From Chromatiales bacterium (GTDB lineage Bacteria > Pseudomonadota > Gammaproteobacteria > Chromatiales > Chromatiaceae): DNA of 55,228 nucleotides. The stretch covers positions 1 to 55,228 of the forward strand of contig JANQRK010000101.1 of the NCBI GenBank assembly GCA_028284585.1, written 5' to 3'. The position numbers were made by a program, and so were the translations under genes. Shown piece by piece: positions 1 through 7,898 of the stretch (position 1 is the stretch's first letter; each line of letters opens with the position of its first letter). The notes under the pieces were generated by a model that searched no databases, was not told where the DNA came from, and saw only the letters and a program-made list of their open reading frames with translations.

Positions 1-120
1 TTTCCGCCGAACTTTGTTGCTGCTCGCTCATGTACAGTGAGTACATCACGCTCGCAGCGTCTCGTTGGCCGAAAAAACGGCCGCCGTCGCTGCGCCTCGC
101 GTAGTGTGAACAGTCCCTAG
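1..120. repeat. Right-hand part of a MITE-like repeat, copy 1 (partial)
   Basis: The segment ends with gtgtgaacagtccctag (104-120). The reverse complement of this matches 16 of 17 bases of ctagggcctgttcacac at 54982-54998, which opens the second copy. Internally, positions 16-93 align without gaps to 55143-55220, sharing the blocks gttgctgctcgctc, gttggcc and aacggccgccgtcgctgc. A small hairpin sits at 31-45 (TGTAC, 5-base loop, GTACA). Short inverted ends, no coding capacity and a likely full size near 270 bp (inferred from the two partial copies) fit a miniature inverted-repeat element. The left end of this copy lies outside the window. Confidence 0.75.
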
Positions 121-143
121 CATCCTGGAAACGCCACACAGCC

Positions 144-1466
144 GTGAGCACCACGCAAGACAAGGACCTGGGTTTCGCCGACTGGTTTCGCCAATCGTCG
201 CCCTATATCCACGCCCATCGCGGCAAGATTTTCGTGCTGTCGTTCGGCGGCGAGGCGCTCAACGAGCCCGGGTTTGCCCATCTGATCCACGACATCGCGC
301 TATTGAACGGCCTTGGCATCCATCTGGTGTTGGTGCCGGGCGCACGTCCCCAGATCGAACAGCATCTAACCGAACGCGGCGCCGACATGCAAATCGTGAA
401 CGGCTTGCGGGTCACCGACGATCCCGCACTGGCCTGCGTCAAACAGGCCAACGGCAGCGTCCGGCTCGAGATCGAGGCCCAACTATCGATGAGCTTGGCA
501 AACTCGCCAATGGCCGGGGTACGTATTTGGGTCGGCTCGGGCAATTTCGTGGTCGCAAGACCGCTGGGCGTAATCGATGGCACCGACTACCTGCACACCG
601 GCGAGGTTCGTCGGATCGACGCCGCAGCCCTGCATGGCCTGCTCGACAGTGGCGCTATCGCGTTGCTACCCAGCCTTGGATACTCTCCCACTGGCGAGGT
701 ATTCAATCTGAGCGCGGCCGACGTGGCCGGAGCGGTGGCCATCGCACTCGGTGCCGACAAGCTGATCTTTCTAACCGAGAGCTGCGTCGAAGACAGCCGC
801 GGCCCCCGGATCGGCAGCATGTTTCCGGATGAGGCCGAGCAGTTGTTGGCGCAGCGCAAGAATATTCCGGAGGATCTAGGGCGGGCCCTGCACAATGCCG
901 CCGCGGCCTGTCGCGCTGGGGTCGATCGCGCGCACATCCTAAACCGGCATCACGACGGCATTCTGCTCTCAGAATTATTTACACGCGATGGGGCGGGTAC
1001 ACGGGTCAAGACTAAGCCCCGCGAAGCAACCCGTACCGCGCAGATCGGCGATATCGGCGCCATCCTTGCGCTGCTCGCACCACTGGAAGCAACCGGGGCA
1101 TTGGTCAAGCGCTCGCGCGAACGGCTGGAAAAGGAGATCGACCACTTCACCGTGGTCGAGCGCGACGGCACTGTGATTGCTTGCGCGGCACTCTATCCGT
1201 ACCGAGACGACGGTTTGGCCGAACTGGCCTGCGTCGCAGTACATCCGGACTATCGCGGCAGTGGGCACGGCAACGCCCTGCTCAGCCGGCTCGAAAACAG
1301 CGCACGCGCTAATGGGCTCTCTCGCCTTTTTGTCCTATCTACTCGGACCACTCATTGGTATCGCGAACGCGGGTTTCAGCCGGCACCCGTGGATCGCCTG
1401 CCCAAACAACGGCGTGATCTCTACAACTGGCAGCGTGGCTCGAAGGTCTTTGTCAAGCCATTGTGA
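144..1466 (+). CDS. argA: Amino-acid N-acetyltransferase (N-acetylglutamate synthase)
   Basis: Catalyses the first step of arginine synthesis, acetyl-CoA plus glutamate giving N-acetylglutamate, in the cytoplasm. At 440 residues it matches classic gammaproteobacterial ArgA (about 443). Residues 10-285 form the amino-acid-kinase-like arginine-sensing domain (for example VLVPGARPQIEQ). Residues 290-435 form the GNAT catalytic domain, with the acetyl-CoA loop VHPDYRGSGHGNALL near residue 370. The start is GTG at 144; the ribosome site is weak. Only 23 bp separate the start from the end of the repeat at 120, so its promoter either lies inside that repeat or further upstream outside the window. 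Family assignment is very secure. Confidence 0.96.
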   Translation: MSTTQDKDLGFADWFRQSSPYIHAHRGKIFVLSFGGEALNEPGFAHLIHDIALLNGLGIHLVLVPGARPQIEQHLTERGADMQIVNGLRVTDDPALACVKQANGSVRLEIEAQLSMSLANSPMAGVRIWVGSGNFVVARPLGVIDGTDYLHTGEVRRIDAAALHGLLDSGAIALLPSLGYSPTGEVFNLSAADVAGAVAIALGADKLIFLTESCVEDSRGPRIGSMFPDEAEQLLAQRKNIPEDLGRALHNAAAACRAGVDRAHILNRHHDGILLSELFTRDGAGTRVKTKPREATRTAQIGDIGAILALLAPLEATGALVKRSRERLEKEIDHFTVVERDGTVIACAALYPYRDDGLAELACVAVHPDYRGSGHGNALLSRLENSARANGLSRLFVLSTRTTHWYRERGFQPAPVDRLPKQRRDLYNWQRGSKVFVKPL

Positions 1467-1707
1467 GCGCATAGAGGTACAAACCACCTGTTCGGTGACC
1501 CGTAGTAATCACCTCCCTGAACGGCCTCGGCATCTGCCGTCGGCAGGCCCACAGGATGCTCCAAGAATCAATTCATGAACATTGATTGAGCCGACAGAAT
1601 CAGACAAGTAGCGAGTTCTTCGAAAACGCTTGGAAAAATCTCAGCAATTTGCTCAGCGATGCAGGCACATTTGGTGGCATTAGGCTGCCGCTGTCCCGAG
1701 CAAGTTG

Positions 1708-1908
1708 ATGTCCGAGAACGCCATCCAGAACCCTGCGACAGGTTTACTGCCTTCTGGCAGGGCATTTGTCGTGCAATTCAGTTCTCAGACTGACGTGCCA
1801 CAGCAACAGATTTCAGGACGTGTTGAACAAATCGTCACAGGCCGGGCGATTCATTTTCAGAATCTGCAACAATTGCTTGCATTTATCGAGGATACCTTGA
1901 GGCATTAG
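1708..1908 (+). CDS. Small conserved protein of unknown function (66 aa)
   Basis: A 66-residue reading frame with ATG at 1708, preceded by an in-frame TTG at 1705. The pattern is RAFVVQFSSQTD, then GRVEQIVTGRAIHF, then LQQLLAFIEDTL. From memory it resembles small proteins found across many proteobacteria, in which a short beta strand pair with a GRVEHxxSGR core precedes a LEELLAFL helix. No function is known to me. There is no signal peptide or membrane segment. It stands alone in an otherwise gene-poor stretch between argA and the beta-propeller gene, with no strong ribosome site. Moderately supported by the recognisable pattern rather than by context. Confidence 0.55.
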   Translation: MSENAIQNPATGLLPSGRAFVVQFSSQTDVPQQQISGRVEQIVTGRAIHFQNLQQLLAFIEDTLRH

Positions 1909-2388
1909 CCTGCATCTTGCACCAGTATCCGGGATGATCACGCTGGCCAGATGCGTTTGGACGCCGCCCCGGAGCGAAAACCATGGTCTTGGCTATGGCT
2001 TGAGCGAAGGGCAAGTACAAGCGCGACTGGACAAGTGAGGGCCCGGATAGATTGGGAACGGGAAACAAACTGTCCCTGCAAGAATACGCCCCGAGTAGGG
2101 CTTTCGCCGCCTCTCTGACCACGCGTTCGCGCCCGTTCACGATCGACTGACGCAACATGTAGGCCAGCCGCGCCCTCGGCACCGACCTTCAGCACCACAC
2201 TGAGCGCACAAAGATCGGCCCCGCACACTCTGCTCATTCTGAGCAAGCCACCAGCATTTCTTACAACAAGCTTGGATTTCGCTTAGGACCTAGAGACCAC
2301 TGCAACGCTAATTTCCCCCACAGACGCAACGCAACCGTGGCGTCATTAGGCGGAATAACACACCCATGCTAAGCAGGAGATCTGGATC
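1909..2388. other. Gene-poor stretch between the small ORF and the beta-propeller gene
   Basis: About 480 bp in which I find no convincing gene. Two minus-strand open frames (1883-2182 and 1938-2246) give arginine/alanine-rich translations with no recognisable motif and no ribosome site. The last 20 bases carry the AGGAG ribosome site of the following gene. No clear promoter hexamers or repeats were recognised. Confidence 0.4.
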
Positions 2389-3519
2389 ATGAAAATCGAG
2401 CAGGCACTAAAGATCGGCGCACTCGCCGGTTTGCTCAGCGCATTGAGCACCCCAGCTGCGGCCATTGTGTACACCTCTAGTAATGAATTTGAAGGCAATC
2501 GCGTGATCGCCTTCGATGTAGAAAAACCGTCCGGCCAATTGGTAGAGATTGGCTCGTTCGATACCCAGGGCACCGGAACCGGTGCACCGATCGGCAACCA
2601 GGCCGCCATGGCGACCGACGCCAGCGATCGCTGGTTGTTCGTGACCAATGCGGGCGACGGTTCGGTCACTAGCTTTCGACTGCAGGAAGATGGCCTGGAA
2701 TTCGTCAACCGGGTCAGCTCACGTGGCACATCGGCAATCAGCGTCGCTGTCTACGGCACATTGGTGTACGTATTGAACGAGGGCAGTGGCGAAAGAAGCG
2801 ACCCGCCGCGCTTGCGTTACGATAATATCAGCGGCTTTCGTTTCAACAATCAAGGGCAGCTGGTCTATCTGCCCGGCTCAACCCGTATCCTTGACCGCAC
2901 TCAGCTCACGGCGCCAGCACAGATCGGTTTCAACAAGTCTGGCACAGTGCTGCTAATCACCGAAAAGGCGACCAATATGATAACGACCTTCACAGTCAGA
3001 CAAAATGGTCGGCCTGCAGTTCGCCCGCTCAAACGCCCTTCGGCCGTGCCGACGCCGTTTGGTTTTGAGTTTGGCGATCGCGATTACGTATTCATCACGG
3101 AAGCCAATGGCGGCGCACGTGGTGTGACGGCGTCCTACCGAGTAGATCGTGCAACCGGCACGGTATCGTCACTGGTCGATCTCATCGACCAAGGTGATGC
3201 GACATGCTGGACTGTGCTTTCAAGCGACGAGACGCTAGGCTATTCCATCAACACCGGCAGTAATTCCGTATCGCTCTTCGGTATAAATTTCGACGGCACG
3301 CTGGAGCCCTTCTTTACGAACAACCCAGATCGTGAAATCCCGACCGGCGGTGCCCCTCGCGATGCGGTGTTGACCCAGAACAACCAGTTCTTCTACGTAC
3401 TCAACAACGGTGATGGTCAGATCGATGGTTTCCGAGTACGTCGTAGTGGTCGAATTTCCAATAACGACATTCAACCAGTCACTGTACCCAGCAGTGTCAC
3501 GGGAATTCTTTCCCGCTGA
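2389..3519 (+). CDS. Secreted lactonase-family beta-propeller protein
   Basis: A 376-residue protein with an N-terminal signal peptide (MKIEQALKIGALAG, hydrophobic core, cleavage near PAAA). The mature part consists of repeated blade-like segments such as DRWLFVTNAGDGSVTSFRL, DYVFITEANGG and NQFFYVLNNGDGQIDGF, typical of the 7-bladed lactonase/6-phosphogluconolactonase-like (3-carboxymuconate cyclase) superfamily. Family members include lactonases and many uncharacterised exported propellers, so the substrate cannot be named. Being exported, it is unlikely to be the cytosolic pentose-phosphate lactonase; that role is filled by pgl at 15504. The ribosome site AGGAGA is well placed before the ATG. 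It is convergent with the large regulator downstream, with a terminator hairpin between. Confidence 0.85.
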   Translation: MKIEQALKIGALAGLLSALSTPAAAIVYTSSNEFEGNRVIAFDVEKPSGQLVEIGSFDTQGTGTGAPIGNQAAMATDASDRWLFVTNAGDGSVTSFRLQEDGLEFVNRVSSRGTSAISVAVYGTLVYVLNEGSGERSDPPRLRYDNISGFRFNNQGQLVYLPGSTRILDRTQLTAPAQIGFNKSGTVLLITEKATNMITTFTVRQNGRPAVRPLKRPSAVPTPFGFEFGDRDYVFITEANGGARGVTASYRVDRATGTVSSLVDLIDQGDATCWTVLSSDETLGYSINTGSNSVSLFGINFDGTLEPFFTNNPDREIPTGGAPRDAVLTQNNQFFYVLNNGDGQIDGFRVRRSGRISNNDIQPVTVPSSVTGILSR

Positions 3520-3550
3520 AGCTGCGACATGCTCCATCGGAGCAGCTGCA

Positions 3551-3590
3551 AGAACCGCCGTCCGATTGTTCACCGGCCGGCGGTTTTCTC
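3551..3590 (+). terminator. Probable terminator after the beta-propeller gene
   Basis: AACCGCCG at 3553-3560 pairs perfectly with CGGCGGTT at 3578-3585, and the 3' arm runs into a short T-rich tail (ttttctc). It lies 30 bp past the stop codon, in the gap between two convergent genes. The loop is 17 bases, longer than ideal, so efficiency is uncertain. Confidence 0.6.
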
Positions 3591-3678
3591 CCTTCAAGGG
3601 TCCTTCCTACAGTAAAGAAAGGCATCCGCTCAGGTCCTTCGGCTGCTGGTACCAACGGTCGGCCAAATGAACAGGGCC

Positions 3679-6648
3679 CTACACCGCGAAGGGTGAATCC
3701 GCACCATGTCGCAGCTTCTTGAGTAGCGCACGCGCATCCATCAGATCCACATTGTCGCCGGCATCCTCAAACTGCTCTGTCAACGGCGTAAGCAGATCCA
3801 TGGTCTCTTGGTAACGACCTTGACCGACCCAGAAGTTCGCTAAACTGAGTGCAACACGCAACTGCAGTGAGGGGGCCTGCTGCTGGCGCGCACAATAGAG
3901 CGCTTGCACAAAGCATTCCTCCGCCAATGTCTTGTCTATTTTTTTCGTGGCATCACCTAATAGCAAATCACCGCGCAGACGCAATCGCTCAGCGTCGAGA
4001 AAGTGCTCTGCACCCTCTACAACAGCATCCAGAGCCGCTGTGCCCTGGCGATGTTCGTCGGCGATAAGACAGGCATCGGCAAGTGCAGTCAGCAGATAGC
4101 TGCGCGCTCCCTCGGCGATAGGCGCTTCGCTTTCAAGCGCTTCATGCATGAGTGCAAGTCCGGTTTGCCTATCGCCTGCCACAGTTACTGCCCAGCCGCG
4201 CATGACCTCGGCCCACACCGTATGAAAAGCAAAGCCGTTTTCAACGGCCAATCTTGCCGCCTGCGCCGCACAGTGTTCGGTGGCTTCCGCTTTTCGGCAG
4301 TACATATGAACCCAGGCCTGGTTGTTCAATGCGAACACCAAGCTATAGGGATGCTCGAGTCGTTGCGCCAATCCCAGTGCCTGCCGCACGCGCAGCTGAG
4401 CTTGCCCAGGAAACCCCAATGCCCACAGCGTCTGTGCTGCCCTACAGTGGCAAAACACACCTGGATCGAGCCAGTAGTGAGTGACATGAAAGGCGTGCCG
4501 CTCCACCGCGTAGGTCTCCAATCCCGCGTTGGCCTGCGCCAACGCTGCCTCGAAACGCCCAAGAAAAAACGCCGTGCTTGCCAGTGCCACATGGGCCTCA
4601 GTCAGCAAGTCGCTAGCGCCAGTTTCCTTAGCGAGCGTGAGTAGATCCTCACTCAGCCGATGGGCTTCTTCCAGTTGCCCTGAGAGAAGGCTGCAGGAAC
4701 GCAAGCCAAAGACGATGGGGAACATGAGGAGAGCATCATCGATCCGCTCACACAGAGATTGCGCCCGATTGTAATTTTCCTTCACCTCGGGTGCCGCGTT
4801 ACCTTGCTCGGCTATGCACGCGGTTGCCAGGGCCGTGTACAACTGGATCTGCAAGCGAGTACGCTCCGCTCCATCTGGTACCCGGCGCAGCATCTGCACT
4901 GCTTGCTCCAGATTGTGGCGAGCCTCCTTGTTGACACCTCGACGGGTTGCTATTGCAGCACTCTGCATGAGGTAGGTGGCAGCGCGAAAACTGTCGCGCC
5001 CCTGCTCAAAGTGCACGGCGAGCGCAGCGGCGATAGCTTCCGACTGGGCACCATAGACATCGGCGAGGCAAGCGCCAATGCGCTGGTGAAACCTCGCACG
5101 CTGCGCACTCGGCAAGCGCCGATAAAACGCCTTCTGATATAGCCCGTGGGTAAATGCGTAGCAGATTGGCATGGTATCACCCGGCCAACGCGATGCTTCG
5201 GCGCAGCGCAGAAAATGGCCTTGCTGCGCCAGCGTGTCGCAGTGTTCTTCTACCCATTCGGGCTCTCTTTGTAAGGCAGCCGCCACTTCCAGTGTTGAGA
5301 ACTGCACATCACCGGCGCCAACATCGCTGGCAACGGCCGCCGCTTGCAGGATTGCCTGGGTTTCGTCTGTAAGCTGTTCGATGTGGTAGCCCAGCATTTG
5401 CACTAGGCTCTCCGGTACACAGGTTTCCACCGTCTTGAGTTCACAACTCAACTGCCAGCGACCATCGAGCTGCTGCAAATAGTTTTGCTGCAATAGATAT
5501 TCGATAACGTTCAGTGTGAACAGTGGATTACCATCGGTGCGCTTGTGAATCGCCGTCGCCAGGGCATTCGGCAACGCATGCCGAGGTAGACGCGCGGCGA
5601 TGTAGGAGCGGACCTCAGTACCGGAAAACAGCTCCAGTGCGATGACAGTACATTGGCCCCGCACCTCTAGCTCTTGTTTAAGTGCCTTCAGAGGATGCTT
5701 TGCGACAATCACATCCGCTGGCCGATAACTCCCGATGAAAAGCAGATGGGCGGCCTCTTGACGCCGTGCCAGGCTCGCAAGCAACTCGATGCTTGCCATA
5801 TCGCTGAACTGCAAATCATCCAGATAGATAACCAGAGGATGCTGCGCGGCGAGGACCTGCAATGCCTCTAGCATTTCACGCAACATGCGCTCGGTATTGG
5901 TCCCAGCGAGTCGGCGCTCCAGCTCTGTGCGTTCTTCTTTAGGCAACAACACGGGGATTTGCAGCAACCACAAAGGCGCACAGTCTCGAAAAACCGTCAG
6001 CGCCTCCGAATCGTTGAGACATAGCCGGGTGATCGCATCCAGCCAGGGAAGATAGGGCTCGACACAACCATGATGCTCCACACATTGTCCGCGGGCGATG
6101 CGTACATTAGGCAGGTCGCTGAAATCGCGCAGACAGGCCTCTACCAGCGTCGTCTTGCCGATGCCAGCCTCGCCGGTGACAAAAACCGTTTGGCGCTGTT
6201 TCGCGACGACGCGTTCCAATGCCTCCCACAAGCAACCGGTGTAGGCCTTACGTTCGACGATGGTTTCCGTGCCACGCAGCGGTTGCTTGGCCGGTGTGTG
6301 GGCAATCTTGGGCGCCAACTCCAACTCGATGGGCGCGACGAATCGGTAGCCGCGCTTGTGCACAGTGGCAATGAATTGCGGCGAGCTCGACGAATCGCCG
6401 AGCGCTTTGCGAATCTCCCTGATACAAACCGTAAGCGCCGCTTCGGTGACCACCGTGCCCGCCCATACGGTATCGAACAGCTGATCCTTGGTAACCAATG
6501 AACCCTCCGCTCTCAGCAGGGATTCGAGCACAGCAAATGCCTTCGGGGTCAAAGCGAGCGGTTGATCGGTATTGAATAACTGGGCGTCGCCGCAGTCCAG
6601 CCGAAACGGGCCGAAGCGAAAGATCGTTTCAGTGGCTCGCTGACTCAT
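3679..6648 (-). CDS. Winged-helix transcriptional regulator with ATPase and TPR domains
   Basis: A 989-residue cytoplasmic regulator. Residues about 10-105 are an OmpR/CadC-type winged helix (LTPKAFAVLESLL, then TVHKRGYRFVAP). Residues about 150-400 are an AAA_16/predicted-ATPase module with Walker A GEAGIGKTT near 158-166 and Walker B LVIYLDDLQF near 275. The remaining about 580 residues are helical and TPR-like (repeated AxxxA and L-rich pairs). This architecture (Trans_reg_C plus ATPase plus TPR) is a known class of large transcription factors; their signals are mostly unknown. No transmembrane segment is visible, unlike CadC. It ends convergently against the beta-propeller gene and lies 72 bp downstream of the LysR gene on the same strand. 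Target genes cannot be inferred with confidence. Confidence 0.88.
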   Translation of the reverse strand: MSQRATETIFRFGPFRLDCGDAQLFNTDQPLALTPKAFAVLESLLRAEGSLVTKDQLFDTVWAGTVVTEAALTVCIREIRKALGDSSSSPQFIATVHKRGYRFVAPIELELAPKIAHTPAKQPLRGTETIVERKAYTGCLWEALERVVAKQRQTVFVTGEAGIGKTTLVEACLRDFSDLPNVRIARGQCVEHHGCVEPYLPWLDAITRLCLNDSEALTVFRDCAPLWLLQIPVLLPKEERTELERRLAGTNTERMLREMLEALQVLAAQHPLVIYLDDLQFSDMASIELLASLARRQEAAHLLFIGSYRPADVIVAKHPLKALKQELEVRGQCTVIALELFSGTEVRSYIAARLPRHALPNALATAIHKRTDGNPLFTLNVIEYLLQQNYLQQLDGRWQLSCELKTVETCVPESLVQMLGYHIEQLTDETQAILQAAAVASDVGAGDVQFSTLEVAAALQREPEWVEEHCDTLAQQGHFLRCAEASRWPGDTMPICYAFTHGLYQKAFYRRLPSAQRARFHQRIGACLADVYGAQSEAIAAALAVHFEQGRDSFRAATYLMQSAAIATRRGVNKEARHNLEQAVQMLRRVPDGAERTRLQIQLYTALATACIAEQGNAAPEVKENYNRAQSLCERIDDALLMFPIVFGLRSCSLLSGQLEEAHRLSEDLLTLAKETGASDLLTEAHVALASTAFFLGRFEAALAQANAGLETYAVERHAFHVTHYWLDPGVFCHCRAAQTLWALGFPGQAQLRVRQALGLAQRLEHPYSLVFALNNQAWVHMYCRKAEATEHCAAQAARLAVENGFAFHTVWAEVMRGWAVTVAGDRQTGLALMHEALESEAPIAEGARSYLLTALADACLIADEHRQGTAALDAVVEGAEHFLDAERLRLRGDLLLGDATKKIDKTLAEECFVQALYCARQQQAPSLQLRVALSLANFWVGQGRYQETMDLLTPLTEQFEDAGDNVDLMDARALLKKLRHGADSPFAV

Positions 6649-6720
6649 AGCAAGGCAGTCTAGCGGCTTCTGCTAAACGAAGCAGGCGCGGTATTTGAGT
6701 GGCGGTGCACGTCAACTGAA

Positions 6721-7644
6721 TCAAGGCTTCGCGGCTCCGCCATCAAATGCCCGCTCACGGATCAGATGAATGAAGGCTTCAGCAACCGGGTTATCTATAT
6801 TGGCACGGGTACGCGCGATCCACAGCGTACGCATAATACGCAGACCCTCGATTCGTACCCTGTGCAACGACCCTGCGTCTATCGCCCCCTGCACCGCGAA
6901 GCGCGGCAGAAAACTCACGTACCGACCGCGCTCTAGCATCTCGACGATAGTATCGGTAGATCCGACCTCCATCGCCACTGGTAGCTCCTTGACGCCGATA
7001 TCGGCCAGGCTGCGGTCGAGCGTGATCCGCATCGACGATTCGCGCTCGCGCAACACATAGGTCAGCTTGGGTATCTCAGCCACCGCAATCGGCTCACGCC
7101 GGACCAGCGCGTGGTGCGCCGAGCAGACCAGCACCAGCTCGTCATCCAACCATTTTTGGACCAGCACATCGGGGTGCTCGGGCTGGATCTCAGTGAGCGC
7201 CAAATCGGCCAACCCCGTCGCCAGACGCATATGGATGCTGCGGCTGTAGCCAACCCTACTATCGATTCGGTAGTCCGGATGGGTATCGGCAAAGGCGAGC
7301 AGCAGATCCGGCAGCAGATGCTCGCCGATCGACTGGGTGACCGCCAGGCGCAGGCGCTCACGGCCCGCCTTGAGCTGACGGAGATCGCCGATCAGCTCGA
7401 CCTGGTGCTCCATGACCAGCCGTGCAAAAGCGTAGACGCGCTCACCGGCACTGGTCAATCGCAGTCGACCGGCCTCACGGACCATCAATTCGATCCCGAA
7501 GCAGCGCTCCAGCACACGCAGACGCTTGGTGACAGCCGGCTGGCCAATGTGCAAGGCGCGCCCGGCCTCGGCGACCCCACCACGCTCCACGATCTCGCGC
7601 AAAGTCGCGAGGGCCTTCAGGTCTGGGAGATTTCTATATTCCAT
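6721..7644 (-). CDS. LysR-family transcriptional regulator
   Basis: A 307-residue LysR-type regulator. An N-terminal helix-turn-helix (residues about 8-65, AGRALHIGQPAVTKRLRVLE) is followed by a periplasmic-binding-protein-like effector domain from about 90. The binding domain contains RVGYSRSIHMRLATG and a ligand-pocket-like region around VGSTDTIVEML. It is divergently transcribed from the SLC13 transporter at 7899, the usual arrangement for a LysR regulator and its target, so control of anion uptake is a reasonable inference. Its start codon lies inside a 15-bp perfect inverted repeat (7638-7652). There is no obvious Shine-Dalgarno sequence. The effector is unknown. Confidence 0.9.
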   Translation of the reverse strand: MEYRNLPDLKALATLREIVERGGVAEAGRALHIGQPAVTKRLRVLERCFGIELMVREAGRLRLTSAGERVYAFARLVMEHQVELIGDLRQLKAGRERLRLAVTQSIGEHLLPDLLLAFADTHPDYRIDSRVGYSRSIHMRLATGLADLALTEIQPEHPDVLVQKWLDDELVLVCSAHHALVRREPIAVAEIPKLTYVLRERESSMRITLDRSLADIGVKELPVAMEVGSTDTIVEMLERGRYVSFLPRFAVQGAIDAGSLHRVRIEGLRIMRTLWIARTRANIDNPVAEAFIHLIRERAFDGGAAKP

Positions 7645-7669
7645 AATGGAATGTTAGCTTTTCAAAGCT
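7638..7669. promoter_or_regulatory. Two adjacent palindromes at the LysR start
   Basis: ATTCCAT-A-ATGGAAT (7638-7652) is a perfect inverted repeat covering the LysR start codon (7642-7644). Four bases further upstream of the gene, AGCTTT-TC-AAAGCT (7656-7669) is a second perfect inverted repeat. Either could be an autoregulatory operator. Alternatively, in the mRNA the first would fold the AUG into a stem. Both are exact in sequence; the function is inferred. Confidence 0.45.
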
Positions 7670-7898
7670 CATTAGCAATAAGACGAGAGTTAACTGAAAA
7701 TACGCCTAATTTTACGGCTTATAGCCTCAAAATAGAGAAAAAATCCGAGGCCGCCAGCCGGTGTTGATTTCCTAGACGGAATCTATTCGGCGCGCAGCGG
7801 CGCCTTGGATGGCGCGCGGTGTGCCCTGTCTGCCAAGACCATCCCTAACTGCCGGGTAATTGCCATCCATTAATCAACGAATTCAACGAGGAGTTCGC

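Noticed and set aside
2389..3519. Assigning the propeller protein as the pathway 6-phosphogluconolactonase
   Set aside because: It has a signal peptide and lies far from zwf, while a standard Pgl sits inside the operon.
4003..4644. 213-residue plus-strand open frame
   Set aside because: It lies inside the large regulator on the other strand; no motif, composition typical of a shadow frame.
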